Source: REDI01 sp964586865 (GTDB lineage: Bacteria > Myxococcota_A > UBA796 > GCA-2862545). From it: DNA of 64,000 nucleotides. How positions within the stretch are numbered: the stretch's first letter is position 1; every line of letters begins with the position of its first letter. The stretch is from assembly GCA_964586865.1 (NCBI GenBank), contig CAZPJM010000002.1, positions 1 to 64,000 on the forward strand, given 5' to 3'. Positions 43,343-52,049 of this stretch are shown one piece after another. The notes beneath the pieces are model-generated. The model worked only from the letters and a program-made list of their open reading frames with translations, did no database searches and was not told the origin of the DNA. The translations under genes were made by a program, and so were the position numbers.

Positions 43343-45096
43343 TACCGGTGGACTTCAACCGCACTCACGTCGAAGAAGGCCGGAAGGCGCCGGTCTTCCA
43401 TCACTTGCATGAAGAGGCCCTGGGTCTGCCCGTAGGGGTTGAGGCCATCTGTCCACAGCGTGATCCCATGAACGTTCCAGTTCGGGCTGCTCACCGAGCG
43501 TACCCGGTCGTTCCACTCGTGTAGGTCGCAGGTGGCTTCGCTCCCGAAGTCGGCCACGCCATGCCTCCGATTGCCGCCGATACTCCAGCATCGTTGGAGG
43601 TAGTTGCTGTCGATGCACAGCTTCTTGCCGTCGAAGTTCTCCCCCTCGTGCAGACAGACGATCGTCGAGCCGGAGCCGAAGAGCCTGACCCCCTCGACGT
43701 ACCGCTCCAGCTCGATACCAGTCTGGTTGGACACGACCTGGTTATCGCCGTCAAAGGACTCCAGCACCGCCCACGGCGGCTCGGTGCCGAGAAGGGCCTC
43801 GTTGCCGCAGTTCTTCACCGTCACCGAGCGGGCGTTCCGAGCCACCTCCCAGGGGGGGGACAACCGCACCGTGTAGTCCTCGGGGGCGGCGCCATAGGCG
43901 TCCGTGGTTCCGTAGATGCAGTGGGCGCGACCCTTGCCGTGCGACTCATCGTGGAAGCAGATCTGATACCGGTCGTTGTGAGGCCTCCCCGACGGGATCG
44001 GAGGACAGCTCCGCTCCTCGTTCCAGTAGAGGGAGTAGAGCCCATCGCCCGACTGGAGCCGCCAGCGGTAGTGCTGCTCCGTGGTCCAGCCGACCTCCTC
44101 GTGCCAGTCATTGCTCGCGCGCGTGCCCAGCCGCTGGTCCGGGTGCATGATGTTCGTCAGGTAGAAGCCACCATCCCAGGCACGGCTGACCTTCCACTGA
44201 TAGGCGAGGTCATCGCCCATCTCGGCGTACATCTGCCGATTGCCGTCGTGGCCGACGTGCAGGCGCACCAGGCTGGCGTCGTACTTGGTGAGGTAGACGA
44301 TACCGGGCTTCCCCGGGACGGGCTCGAACCTCCACCACGCGAGCCTGCGGAGCGTGTCGGTCCCGGTCGACAGGTGCTGGGGAGCGCTCTGCCCGCATGG
44401 GCCTTCGCACAGGACGAGGCCACGGTTGGTGAATCGAGCGTTGCGGAGGTCGTAGACGCCGGGCCGCGCCGTGAGGGTGTCCACCGTGAAGGTCTCCCAG
44501 GTCCACAGACCGTTCTGCTGGCGCATCCGGCCGTCCTCGTGGGCCTGCAGGAAGGTGCCGTGATAGGAAAGCAGCCCGATGTGCGCACCGCCGACGACCG
44601 GCCCACGAACGCTGTGGTCCTCGGGGAAGACCACGGTGAAGCGCTCCCAGTCGTCGCACCGGCCGCGGTCGGCCAGGACGTCGCCGTCGGGCTCGGCGAC
44701 CAGAAAGGTCCAGTCGTAGGTGCGCAGGCAGACCCGGTCGCCGTAGCGGACCACGGCTCGGCTCTCGGTGGCGTCCGCGGTGACGATCTGCAGAATCTGC
44801 TCGTTGTCGACGTCGGCGGCATCATCGGCGATGCCGTCCCAGGAGGTACTGTGGTCGGACCAGGCGGTCAGGGCCGCGGGCCCGTCCCCGTCCTGGTGGT
44901 AGACGCGCAGGGCGATGTGATCCCCGTATCGGACGACATCGCCCTCATCGAGATGGCGCGCCTGGTCCTCGATGAGCCGCCCGAGGTCGTCGCTGATGTC
45001 CTCGATCTGCTCCCAGGGCCAGCGGAACGCCTGTGCCGGTTGCGCGGCCGCGAGGCCGACGAGGGAGAGCAGGGTGATGGGAATGATGCGATTCAT
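43342..45096 (-). CDS. secreted multidomain protein: fascin-like beta-trefoil segments and a crystallin-like domain
   Basis: A 584-residue protein with a signal peptide cleaved after AQA (residue 23). Repeated GD-x-[IV]-x-L-R strands (VVRYGDHIALRVYHQDG; AVVRYGDRVCLRTYDWTFLV; HIGLLSYHGTFLQAHEDGRM) recall beta-trefoil modules of fascin or actin-crosslinking proteins. Near residues 470-535, STIVCLHEGENFDGKKLC and HEWNDRVRSVSS match the beta/gamma-crystallin pattern. Many paired cysteines suggest disulfides. Base use is visibly richer in A/T than in the neighbours, hinting at transfer. It is divergent from the ECF sigma/kinase operon. Fold guesses are from motif patterns only; function is unknown, perhaps a carbohydrate- or calcium-binding surface protein. 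Confidence 0.7.
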   Translation of the reverse strand: MNRIIPITLLSLVGLAAAQPAQAFRWPWEQIEDISDDLGRLIEDQARHLDEGDVVRYGDHIALRVYHQDGDGPAALTAWSDHSTSWDGIADDAADVDNEQILQIVTADATESRAVVRYGDRVCLRTYDWTFLVAEPDGDVLADRGRCDDWERFTVVFPEDHSVRGPVVGGAHIGLLSYHGTFLQAHEDGRMRQQNGLWTWETFTVDTLTARPGVYDLRNARFTNRGLVLCEGPCGQSAPQHLSTGTDTLRRLAWWRFEPVPGKPGIVYLTKYDASLVRLHVGHDGNRQMYAEMGDDLAYQWKVSRAWDGGFYLTNIMHPDQRLGTRASNDWHEEVGWTTEQHYRWRLQSGDGLYSLYWNEERSCPPIPSGRPHNDRYQICFHDESHGKGRAHCIYGTTDAYGAAPEDYTVRLSPPWEVARNARSVTVKNCGNEALLGTEPPWAVLESFDGDNQVVSNQTGIELERYVEGVRLFGSGSTIVCLHEGENFDGKKLCIDSNYLQRCWSIGGNRRHGVADFGSEATCDLHEWNDRVRSVSSPNWNVHGITLWTDGLNPYGQTQGLFMQVMEDRRLPAFFDVSAVEVHR

Positions 45097-45176
45097 GAAG
45101 TCCTCCTGCCTCGGGGACGTGCGTGTCTCGTCGAGGCACCCGGGTAGAGACGCGACCTCTGATGTGTGACGCGCCT

Positions 45177-45194
45177 CCTCCGGACTCCCGGAGG
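45177..45194. other. hairpin CCTCCGG-ACTC-CCGGAGG
   Basis: A perfect 7-bp inverted repeat with a 4-nt loop in the divergent region, 81 bp from the start of the secreted protein gene. It could be an operator or an RNA hairpin in the leader of either gene. Confidence 0.45.
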
Positions 45195-45248
45195 ATCGGG
45201 ACCTCGCGGGGCTCGAGGGCGCGCGACCGTCTTCTCACCCGCCCGGCG

Positions 45249-45308
45249 ACCCGCAACCGAGCCGGGCCGGATGGAGTGTCACCCGCAACCGAGCCGGGCC
45301 GGATGGAG
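45249..45308 (+). repeat. two identical 28-bp direct repeats, period 32 bp
   Basis: Identical copies at 45249-45276 and 45281-45308 are separated by TGTC. Each begins ACCCGCAACCGAG and ends CCGGATGGAG. They lie 137-197 bp upstream of the ECF sigma start. A period of about three helical turns places both copies on the same DNA face, as for tandem regulator binding. Confidence 0.9.
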
Positions 45309-45445
45309 AGCCGGCATGCGGGACCGCGATATCGCCTTCAGAAGGCGGCATCTGAACCTACGCGGCCCGATTGCCACGACCTGGGGCAGACGCCGTGGCT
45401 AGACTGCCCCCTGGCCCTTGAGGGACATCGCACAGGGGAGATCGC

Positions 45446-46027
45446 ATGGACACCGAGGTGGAAGCCGCGATCTTCGCGACCCTCGAGGAAGGGGACCACC
45501 ACCGTGCGGCCGAGCTGATCCTGCGCGCGTACGGCGACCAGATCCTGGGCTTTCTGGTCCGCAGCCAGGGCGACGAGACGGAAGCGCTCGAGATCTGGAG
45601 CATCTTCACCGAAGACCTCTGGAAGGGACTGCCCGGCTTCCAGGCTCGCTCCTCGGCGCGTACCTGGGCCTACCAGCTCGCCCGTCACGCGAGGAGCCGG
45701 TTCACCCGGGATGCCTGGCGATCCCGAAGCCAGCCGCTGAAGACCCACGACCTCGACGGGCTCATCCAGCAGGTGCGCACCCGGACCCTCACCTATCTGC
45801 GCGACGAGGCCCGCACCGCCCTCGAGGACCTGCGCGCCGAGCTCTCTCCCGAGGAACGCGAGCTGCTGGTGCTCCGGATCGACCAGGGGATGTCCTGGGA
45901 CGAGGTGGCCGGCATCATGGCGGTGGAGGGCTCGACCGCCCGCAGCCGGGCGCGCCTCCGTGCCCGCTTCACCCGCCTCGTGAAGCGAATCCGGAAGCGC
46001 GCCGAGGAGCTCGGGATGCTCCCGTGA
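45446..46027 (+). CDS. ECF sigma factor coupled to a Ser/Thr kinase
   Basis: A 193-residue sigma factor. Region 2 has ILRAYGDQILGFLVRSQGDE, but the usual DAEDlvQE-x-F stretch reads EALEIWSIF (residues 46-54), replacing Gln-Glu with Ser52-Ile53; FQARSSARTWAYQLARHARS follows. Region 4 has LSPEERELLVLRIDQGMSWD and EVAGIMAVEGSTARSRARLR. GGGGAG lies 5 nt before ATG. It overlaps the kinase gene (GTGA). No anti-sigma gene is adjacent. By analogy with ECF43-type factors activated by phosphorylation in region 2, Ser52 or Thr55 could be kinase targets; that is inference. Confidence 0.85.
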   Translation: MDTEVEAAIFATLEEGDHHRAAELILRAYGDQILGFLVRSQGDETEALEIWSIFTEDLWKGLPGFQARSSARTWAYQLARHARSRFTRDAWRSRSQPLKTHDLDGLIQQVRTRTLTYLRDEARTALEDLRAELSPEERELLVLRIDQGMSWDEVAGIMAVEGSTARSRARLRARFTRLVKRIRKRAEELGMLP

Positions 46028-49000
46028 CCACCACCTCCCTCACCTTCGATGCGGCGCTCCAGGATCTGCTGGTCGACCTCTCCAGCACGGCCGACACCGA
46101 AGTACGCCTGCACCCGGGGACGCGGCTCGGTCCCTACCGCGTCCTGTCCGAGGTGGCCCGGGGCGGCATGGGGGTCGTCTACCGCGGCGAGCACGTGGAC
46201 ACCGGCGGCGCCGTGGCCCTCAAGACCCTGCGCGCGGCGCGCACCGCCCATGCCATGGCCCTGGCCTGCGAGGCGGATGCCCTGCGCCGGCTGAGCCATC
46301 CGGGCGTCGTGCGCCAGCTCGATGCGGACCTCTCCGGGAGCAGGCCCTGGCTCGCGCTGGCTTGGCTCCCCGGCCCCTCCCTGGCGGCGGCCTGGCCTCC
46401 CCCTCCCACGGATCGGGCCGAGGCCCTGCGTCGCCTGGGCCAGGTGGCGGCCGCCGTCGCGCATCTCCACGGGCGCGGGGTGGTGCACGGCGATCTCAAG
46501 CCGGACAACCTGCTGCTGGACGCGGTGGGACGGCCGGTGATCATCGACTTCGGGCTCGCCCGGAGCGCGCGACTCCGCCTGCTGGGAGAGGACCTGACCC
46601 GGGCGACCCGGGCGGGCCTGACGGCGCGCTACGCCTCGCCGGAGCAGGTGCGCGGCGAGCCCTTCGATGCGCGAACCGACGTATTCGCCCTCGGGGTGAT
46701 GCTGCACGAGGCCCTCACCGGTCTCCACCCGTCCGAGGCGACCTCCGGTGACAGCGACGGGTGGACCCCCGCGCTGCAAGCCTGTTCCCATCCCATCGCC
46801 GGCCTGGTGGCCGCGGCGCTCCACCCCGAGGTCGACCGACGGACGACCTCTCCCGCGGCGCTCGCCCGTGCCCTCGGCGCGACCCTCCCCGTGGGTCCAC
46901 CCGTCGCCTCCAGCGGCTTCGTCGGGCGAGACGCCGAGCTCGGCTTCCTGCTCGCGCGCCTGGACGAGGCCCGGGGCGGCCATGGCCGTACCGTGGTGGT
47001 GCACGGGGAGGCCGGCGTCGGCAAGTCCGCCCTCCTACGGGCGCTCGTCCAACGCGTTCGCCCGCGGGCCCACGTCATCCATGGGAGCGCAGCGGCGCTG
47101 GGCGACCTCCCTGGACTCGCCGGGATCCCGCTCCACGCCCCCCGGGAGATCCTCGGGACGCTGCTCACCAGCCACCTCCTGGACGGCCCCGCGGGACTCA
47201 AGCGGGTGTTCCGCGACCACCACACGGCCCTCTCCGCGCTCCTTCCCACGCTGCCCCGCGCGCTCGGTGTCGAGGCCGCGCCCGAGCCCCCACCGGGCTC
47301 GCTCCTCGGCGGCTGGCAGGCCCTGGTGGATGCCCTCGACGCCGCTCGCGGAGACCGGCCGCTCATCCTGTGCATCGAGGATGTCCAGTGGGCTGATGAC
47401 GCCACCATCGGCCTGATGCGGCACCTGCGCGAGCAGGCGGCGACCCGTCCCTGGCTGCTGCTGTCGACCGCCCGTGCCAGACCCGGGACCGACCCCACCC
47501 CCTGGCTCCCGGAGGCCGCCCGGATCGCCCTCGCCCCGCTGCCCATCTCGCCCCGCGCACAGGCGTTCCTCCAGCGCGCGAAGCACCAGCTGGCCTGCCT
47601 GCCGGACGACAGCCGACACCTCGCCCGACGGCTGGCCTTGCTCGGCGAGACCTTCACCGCCGAGCTCGCCCTCCGCCTAGACCTGCCCGAGGGGGGGCCC
47701 GGCGACGCCGCCCGACGGCTTTCCGAGCTGCTCCATGCCGACATCATCGAAGAGGAGGCCTCCGGGCGGCTCTGCTACGCCCACCCCGAGCTGAGGGAGC
47801 ATCTGCTCCTGGAAGGTCGCCCCGAGGAAGCCGCGGCCGTGGCCGGGACCCTCGAGGAGGTGGGCGCCGATCCGGCCCTCTGTGCGGGGCTGTGGCTGCG
47901 GGGTGGCCGGCTCGAGCAGGCCCTGGGCGCGCTGGAGCGGACCCTGCAGGCCGCCATCGATCGGCAGGCCCCGCGCGAGGCTTGGGCCATCCTGGACCTC
48001 CTCGTGCGGACCGCCGCTCGCATCGGGGCGGGCAGGCGGGCCGATGCCGCCCGCTGCCTCGTCCTGGAGGAGATCGCCATCCCCCGAGCGGACCGGGAGC
48101 GCGGCCTCGCCCTGGCCGACGCCCTGAGCGACAGCGACCTCCCCGCCCTCCGGGCGCGCGCCGCGGTCGGGCGAGCCGCCATCCACGTGCACCACCCCGG
48201 CCAAAGCGACGTGAAGGGGGCCCTGGAGGACGCCGGACGGCAGCTGGACGCGTTCCGAGAGCCCGATCTGCAGGCCCGTCTCGCCCTGTCCTGGTCGAGC
48301 TTCTGGCAGCGCTCCGGGAATCGGGCCGCAGCACGTGAGGTTCTGGAGCGCTTTCTGGACGGACCCGCACGCCCGTCGGTCGAGCTGCGCGTGCTCGTGG
48401 GGACGAACCTGGCCTTGCTCGAGGCCCAGGCCGGGGAGCGCGCCCGGGCGGAGCTCCGCTACGCCGATCTGCTGGCGGAGCTGGGTGAGCGGGCGCCCGC
48501 CCAGCAGGCGCGGATCTGGCTCAACCGGGGCGCCAACCTCTGCTACCTCGACGAGCTGGCGCACGGGGCCTTCTATCTCGAGCGCGCCACCGCCCTCGCC
48601 CGTCGTGCGGGAGACCCACGGATGGAGGCCCTCTCCTTGCGCAACCGCGCGACCCTGGCACGAACCGGCACCCTCGACGACCAAGAAGCGCTAGCTCGCC
48701 TCTCCGAGGTCCTCCGCCTGACGGACCTGGGCGGGCTCGACAGCATCGCGCGGAGCGCCTGGATGGAGCGTGCGCTGATCCTGGGCCGCACCGGTCAGCA
48801 CGCGGCGGCACGGGACGCGCTGGCCCGCGCCGGCGAGGGAACCCCGCCCGCCGATCGGGCCATCTTCGTGAGCGCCTGTCTGGACCTGTGGTCGGGACGG
48901 GTGCAGGCGGCGGCGGAGGCCCTCGAAGGCCTGGTGGCTCGCTTGCCCCCCGGCCTGGCCGGCGGCTCCCTGGCCCGCCTGGGACAGGCACGCTGGCAGC

Positions 49001-49125
49001 TCGGCGAGCGGGCGGAAGCGGTGCGATGCTGGAGGGCCACCTTGGATCAGCAGAGCACCGCGCGGCGTTACCGCCTGGAGGCGGAGCGCGGCCTGGCCGA
49101 GGCCCTGGCCGCAAGACCGCCTTAG
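46024..49125 (+). CDS. Ser/Thr protein kinase fused to AAA ATPase and TPR-like repeats
   Basis: A 1033-residue cytoplasmic protein. Kinase domain (about 36-285): ARGGMGVVYRG, Lys67 in AVALKTL, catalytic VVHGDLKPDNLLLD (His155-Gly156-Asp157, so Arg of HRD is Gly), DFG at 175, ARYASPEQVRGEPFDARTDV. AAA_16-like ATPase (about 298-620): FVGRDAELGFLLARL, Walker A HGEAGVGKS, Walker B ILCIEDVQWADD. Residues 640-1033 are TPR-like helices (RARAELRYADLLAELGERAP). No membrane segment. The start is GTG, overlapping the sigma stop. A non-RD kinase usually needs no activation-loop phosphorylation. It probably controls the coupled sigma factor. Confidence 0.88.
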   Translation: MTTTSLTFDAALQDLLVDLSSTADTEVRLHPGTRLGPYRVLSEVARGGMGVVYRGEHVDTGGAVALKTLRAARTAHAMALACEADALRRLSHPGVVRQLDADLSGSRPWLALAWLPGPSLAAAWPPPPTDRAEALRRLGQVAAAVAHLHGRGVVHGDLKPDNLLLDAVGRPVIIDFGLARSARLRLLGEDLTRATRAGLTARYASPEQVRGEPFDARTDVFALGVMLHEALTGLHPSEATSGDSDGWTPALQACSHPIAGLVAAALHPEVDRRTTSPAALARALGATLPVGPPVASSGFVGRDAELGFLLARLDEARGGHGRTVVVHGEAGVGKSALLRALVQRVRPRAHVIHGSAAALGDLPGLAGIPLHAPREILGTLLTSHLLDGPAGLKRVFRDHHTALSALLPTLPRALGVEAAPEPPPGSLLGGWQALVDALDAARGDRPLILCIEDVQWADDATIGLMRHLREQAATRPWLLLSTARARPGTDPTPWLPEAARIALAPLPISPRAQAFLQRAKHQLACLPDDSRHLARRLALLGETFTAELALRLDLPEGGPGDAARRLSELLHADIIEEEASGRLCYAHPELREHLLLEGRPEEAAAVAGTLEEVGADPALCAGLWLRGGRLEQALGALERTLQAAIDRQAPREAWAILDLLVRTAARIGAGRRADAARCLVLEEIAIPRADRERGLALADALSDSDLPALRARAAVGRAAIHVHHPGQSDVKGALEDAGRQLDAFREPDLQARLALSWSSFWQRSGNRAAAREVLERFLDGPARPSVELRVLVGTNLALLEAQAGERARAELRYADLLAELGERAPAQQARIWLNRGANLCYLDELAHGAFYLERATALARRAGDPRMEALSLRNRATLARTGTLDDQEALARLSEVLRLTDLGGLDSIARSAWMERALILGRTGQHAAARDALARAGEGTPPADRAIFVSACLDLWSGRVQAAAEALEGLVARLPPGLAGGSLARLGQARWQLGERAEAVRCWRATLDQQSTARRYRLEAERGLAEALAARPP

Positions 49126-49135
49126 GCTCCCACCC

Positions 49136-49759
49136 GTGCTCTCCCCCGCCCTCCCCGCCACCCTCCTCGCTGCCCTCGTGGCGGCCCTCGTGGGCACGCC
49201 CCACTGCCTCGGCATGTGCGGCGGCTTCGCGGCCGCCGCGGCCAGCTCTCCCATGGAGCTCGCCGCCTACCACCTGGGCAAGACGGTGACCTACGCGGTG
49301 CTGGGGGCCCTGGCCGGGACGTTCGGCGCCGCCCTGTCGGCCATCCCGGGCCTGGAGTTCCTGGGCGTGGCGGTGGCGGCGGTCTTCCTCGTGTGGTTCT
49401 CGGCGGCCCTCGCCGGGCTCCTCCCCGAGCCCAGCCTGCCCATCCCGGGCCTCGAGAAGCTCGGGATCCGCACCGCAGGGGCCCGCGGGGTGCCGGCGCG
49501 CTTCCTGTTCGGGCTGGTCAACGGCCTCCTGCCGTGCGGCCTGCTCTACGCGACGGTGGGGATGGCGGTGGGGGCCGGCGGGCCCCTCGAGGGGGCCCTG
49601 ACCCTGGTCGTCTTCGGCCTCGCCACCGTGCCGGGCCTCACCGCGGCGGCCCTGGGCCTGCGCCAGCTCCTGGGCCGCCATCCCTGGACCCGCCGCGTCC
49701 TGGCCGCGCTGGTGCTCATCGCGGGCCTGGGGGGCCTGGGCTGGCGTTACCTGGCCTGA
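49136..49759 (+). CDS. UreH/SafE-type membrane transporter (possible copper delivery)
   Basis: A 207-residue membrane protein with six helices. TPHCLGMCGGFAAA near the N-terminus and LFGLVNGLLPCGLLYATVGM in the middle are the Cys-containing signatures of the UreH_2/sulfite-exporter-like family, whose genes often lie beside cbb3 or copper genes. The Met/Cys pair in HCLGMCGG suggests a metal, perhaps Cu. GTG start at 49136, 10 nt after the kinase stop, with no clear RBS, so it may depend on upstream translation. The cbb3 operon ends about 6 kb away on the other strand. Confidence 0.8.
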   Translation: MLSPALPATLLAALVAALVGTPHCLGMCGGFAAAAASSPMELAAYHLGKTVTYAVLGALAGTFGAALSAIPGLEFLGVAVAAVFLVWFSAALAGLLPEPSLPIPGLEKLGIRTAGARGVPARFLFGLVNGLLPCGLLYATVGMAVGAGGPLEGALTLVVFGLATVPGLTAAALGLRQLLGRHPWTRRVLAALVLIAGLGGLGWRYLA

Positions 49760-49817
49760 GCCCTCAACCCCCGGGTCGGCCCGGCCGATCCGCACGGTGG
49801 AGGGGGTTCCCCAGCCC

Positions 49818-50771
49818 ATGGACATCCTGATCGCCGAGGACGACGCCCTGTCCCGCCTGCTGCTGCAGCGCGCCATCGAGCGCCTGGGGCACCGGTGCGG
49901 GGTGACCGCCGATGGGCTGGAGGCGTGGGAGCGCATCCAGGCCGGGCCTCCCGACGTCATCATCTCGGACTGGATGATGCCGGGGCTCTCGGGGCCGGAC
50001 CTGTGCCGGCGGATCCGGGCGCACGAGGCCGGCTACACCTACTTCATCCTCCTCACCTCCAACACCGAGAAGGAGCAGCGCCTCGAGGGCATGCGCGCGG
50101 GGGCGGACGACTACCTGACCAAGCCCCTGGACACGGACGACCTGCAGCTCCGGCTCATCGCCGCCGAGCGGGTCACCCACCTCCACCGGCGGCTCCAGGC
50201 CCAGCAGGCCGAGCTGGAGGCCCTCAACGAGAGCCTCTACCTGGAGGGGCGGCGCGACCCGCTCACCGGGATCCCCAACCGGCTCCAGCTCATGGACGAC
50301 CTGGATCAGGCCCAGGCCCGGGTGGCGCGGGACGGGACGCGCTTCTGCGTGGCCCTCTTCGACGTGGATCACTTCAAGGCCTTCAACGACGCCCTGGGGC
50401 ACCTGGCCGGGGACGAGGCCCTGCGTCAGGTGGCCCAGGCCCTCGCCCGGGTCTCCCGGCGCGACGACCGGGTGTACCGCTACGGCGGCGAGGAGTTCTG
50501 CGCCCTGTTCCGCGGCGCCGATCTGGAGGGGGCCCGCGGGGCGGCCGAGCGGATGCGCCAGGCCGTGGCCACCCTGGAGCTGACCCACCCCGGCAGCTCG
50601 GTGGGCCCGCACGTGACGGTCTCGGCGGGGGTGGCCGAGCACGTCGGATGCGCCGAGCTCTCCTTCGAGGAGGTGCTGAACCGGGCCGACGAGGCGCTCT
50701 ACGCCTCGAAGGAGGCGGGGCGGAACCGCACCTCGGCCTGGGTGCCCCCGGAGCTGCGTAAGACCGCCTGA
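49818..50771 (+). CDS. response-regulator diguanylate cyclase (REC-GGDEF)
   Basis: A 317-residue protein. The receiver domain has MDILIAEDDALSRLLLQRAI, the phosphoacceptor Asp in DVIISDWMMPGLSGPDL and YLTKPLDT. A short coiled coil (RRLQAQQAELEALNESLYLE) leads to the GGDEF domain: DPLTGIPNRL, FDVDHFKAFNDALGHLAGDE and the active GGEEF. RRDD five residues before GGEEF is a c-di-GMP inhibitory I-site. It makes c-di-GMP under control of phosphorylation and is likely product-inhibited. ATG at 49818 was preferred; GTG at 49797 would add seven residues. No kinase is adjacent. Confidence 0.9.
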   Translation: MDILIAEDDALSRLLLQRAIERLGHRCGVTADGLEAWERIQAGPPDVIISDWMMPGLSGPDLCRRIRAHEAGYTYFILLTSNTEKEQRLEGMRAGADDYLTKPLDTDDLQLRLIAAERVTHLHRRLQAQQAELEALNESLYLEGRRDPLTGIPNRLQLMDDLDQAQARVARDGTRFCVALFDVDHFKAFNDALGHLAGDEALRQVAQALARVSRRDDRVYRYGGEEFCALFRGADLEGARGAAERMRQAVATLELTHPGSSVGPHVTVSAGVAEHVGCAELSFEEVLNRADEALYASKEAGRNRTSAWVPPELRKTA

Positions 50772-50812
50772 CGCCCCTTGCCGACGCCCCGGCCGGTCCC
50801 TACTCCCTCTTC

Positions 50813-51964
50813 ATGCTGCGCACCCTCCCCCTGGCCGTGCTGCTCCTCCACGGGTGCAGCGAGACGCTCCGCGACACCTCGCGGGCCGCCCCGGCGTCGG
50901 GCGCCCCCACCCCCGAGGCGCCCCTCGAGCAGGCGAGCGCGCCGCGCCCCGACCCCGACCAGGTCACCCCACGCGTGCCCAGCGTCTCGGCCCACGCCCT
51001 CATCGAGGACGAGCGCAACACCATCGCCGTGTTCGAGGCCGCCCAGGCCGCCACCGTCTATGTCACCCAGAAGCGGGTGGTGCGGGACTGGAGCCGCGGC
51101 GCCATCGAGGTGCCGTCCGGCTCGGGCACCGGCTTCGTGTGGGACGATCGGGGCCATGTGGTCACCAACGCCCACGTGGTGGACGGGGGCCGGGCCTTCA
51201 CCATCACCCTGCACGACGGCCGCACCTTCGAGGCCACCCTCCGGGGGGTGGAGCCCCTCAAGGACATCGCCGTCCTCCGGATGGAGAGCCCCCCCGACGA
51301 CCTGGTGGCCATCCGCCTGCCCGAGAAGGGCCGCGAGCTGCGGGTCGGTCAGAAGGCCATCGCCATCGGCAACCCCTTCGGCCTGGACAACACCCTCACC
51401 GTGGGCGTGATCAGCGCCCTCGGCCGCGACGTCGAGGGCTTCGGCGGCGTGACCATCCGCGACATGGTCCAGACCGATGCCAGCATCAACCCGGGCAACT
51501 CGGGCGGGCCCCTGCTGGACAGCGCGGGTCGGCTGATGGGCATGAACACCATGATCTTCAGCCGCTCAGGGGCCTCCGCGGGCATCGGCTTCGCCGTCCC
51601 CACCCGCCACATCCGCAGGATCGTCCCCCAGATCATCGCCACGGGCCGCCCCCAGCGGGTGGGCATCGGGGTCTCCCTCCTGCCCGACGGCACCACCGCC
51701 CGCATGGGGATCCGGGGGATCGGCATCCGCGCCGTGGTGCCCGACTCTCCCGCCGCCCAGGCCGGCCTGCAGGGCTTGCGTCAGGGCCCCCGGGGGATCC
51801 TCCTGGGCGATGTCATCGTCGCCGTCGACGGCGAGCCGGTGCAGGACTTCGACGACCTCTACAACCAGCTCGACCCTCGTGAGCCCGGCGATGTGGTCCG
51901 GGTGACGGTGGTGCGCGACGGCCGCTCTCGCGAGGTCGAGGTCCCGCTCTACGTGCTCGAGTAG
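50813..51964 (+). CDS. HtrA/DegP-family serine protease, lipoprotein
   Basis: A 383-residue precursor. Lipobox LLLHGC gives Cys15. A Pro/Ala-rich linker is followed by the trypsin-like domain with the catalytic triad: His in GHVVTNAHVVDGG, Asp in VEPLKDIAVLRM, Ser in INPGNSGGPLLD. One PDZ domain follows (IRAVVPDSPAAQAGLQGL; GDVIVAVDGEPVQDFDDLYN). A single PDZ resembles DegS/HtrA lipoprotein forms. It acts on misfolded periplasmic proteins. ATG has no clear RBS; the lipobox supports this start. Confidence 0.9.
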   Translation: MLRTLPLAVLLLHGCSETLRDTSRAAPASGAPTPEAPLEQASAPRPDPDQVTPRVPSVSAHALIEDERNTIAVFEAAQAATVYVTQKRVVRDWSRGAIEVPSGSGTGFVWDDRGHVVTNAHVVDGGRAFTITLHDGRTFEATLRGVEPLKDIAVLRMESPPDDLVAIRLPEKGRELRVGQKAIAIGNPFGLDNTLTVGVISALGRDVEGFGGVTIRDMVQTDASINPGNSGGPLLDSAGRLMGMNTMIFSRSGASAGIGFAVPTRHIRRIVPQIIATGRPQRVGIGVSLLPDGTTARMGIRGIGIRAVVPDSPAAQAGLQGLRQGPRGILLGDVIVAVDGEPVQDFDDLYNQLDPREPGDVVRVTVVRDGRSREVEVPLYVLE

Positions 51965-52049
51965 GGGCCTCCCCCAGGGCTCCCGAGGGCGCTGGGCGGG
52001 CGTCCCCCGTCCGCTATGCTCGGGACCCCGCACCCTCCCTGGAGCCCCC

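Larger units (their letters stand above)
45097..45445. other. divergent intergenic region with repeats
   Basis: 349 bp between the secreted protein gene and the sigma/kinase operon. It contains a 7-bp stem hairpin (45177-45194) and two copies of a 28-bp repeat (45249-45308). TAGACT near 45399 could be a -10 element but lacks a fitting -35. No gene was recognised. Confidence 0.7.

Noticed and set aside
45393..45410. TAGACT as a housekeeping -10 for the sigma/kinase operon
   Set aside because: No acceptable -35 at 16-18 bp spacing.
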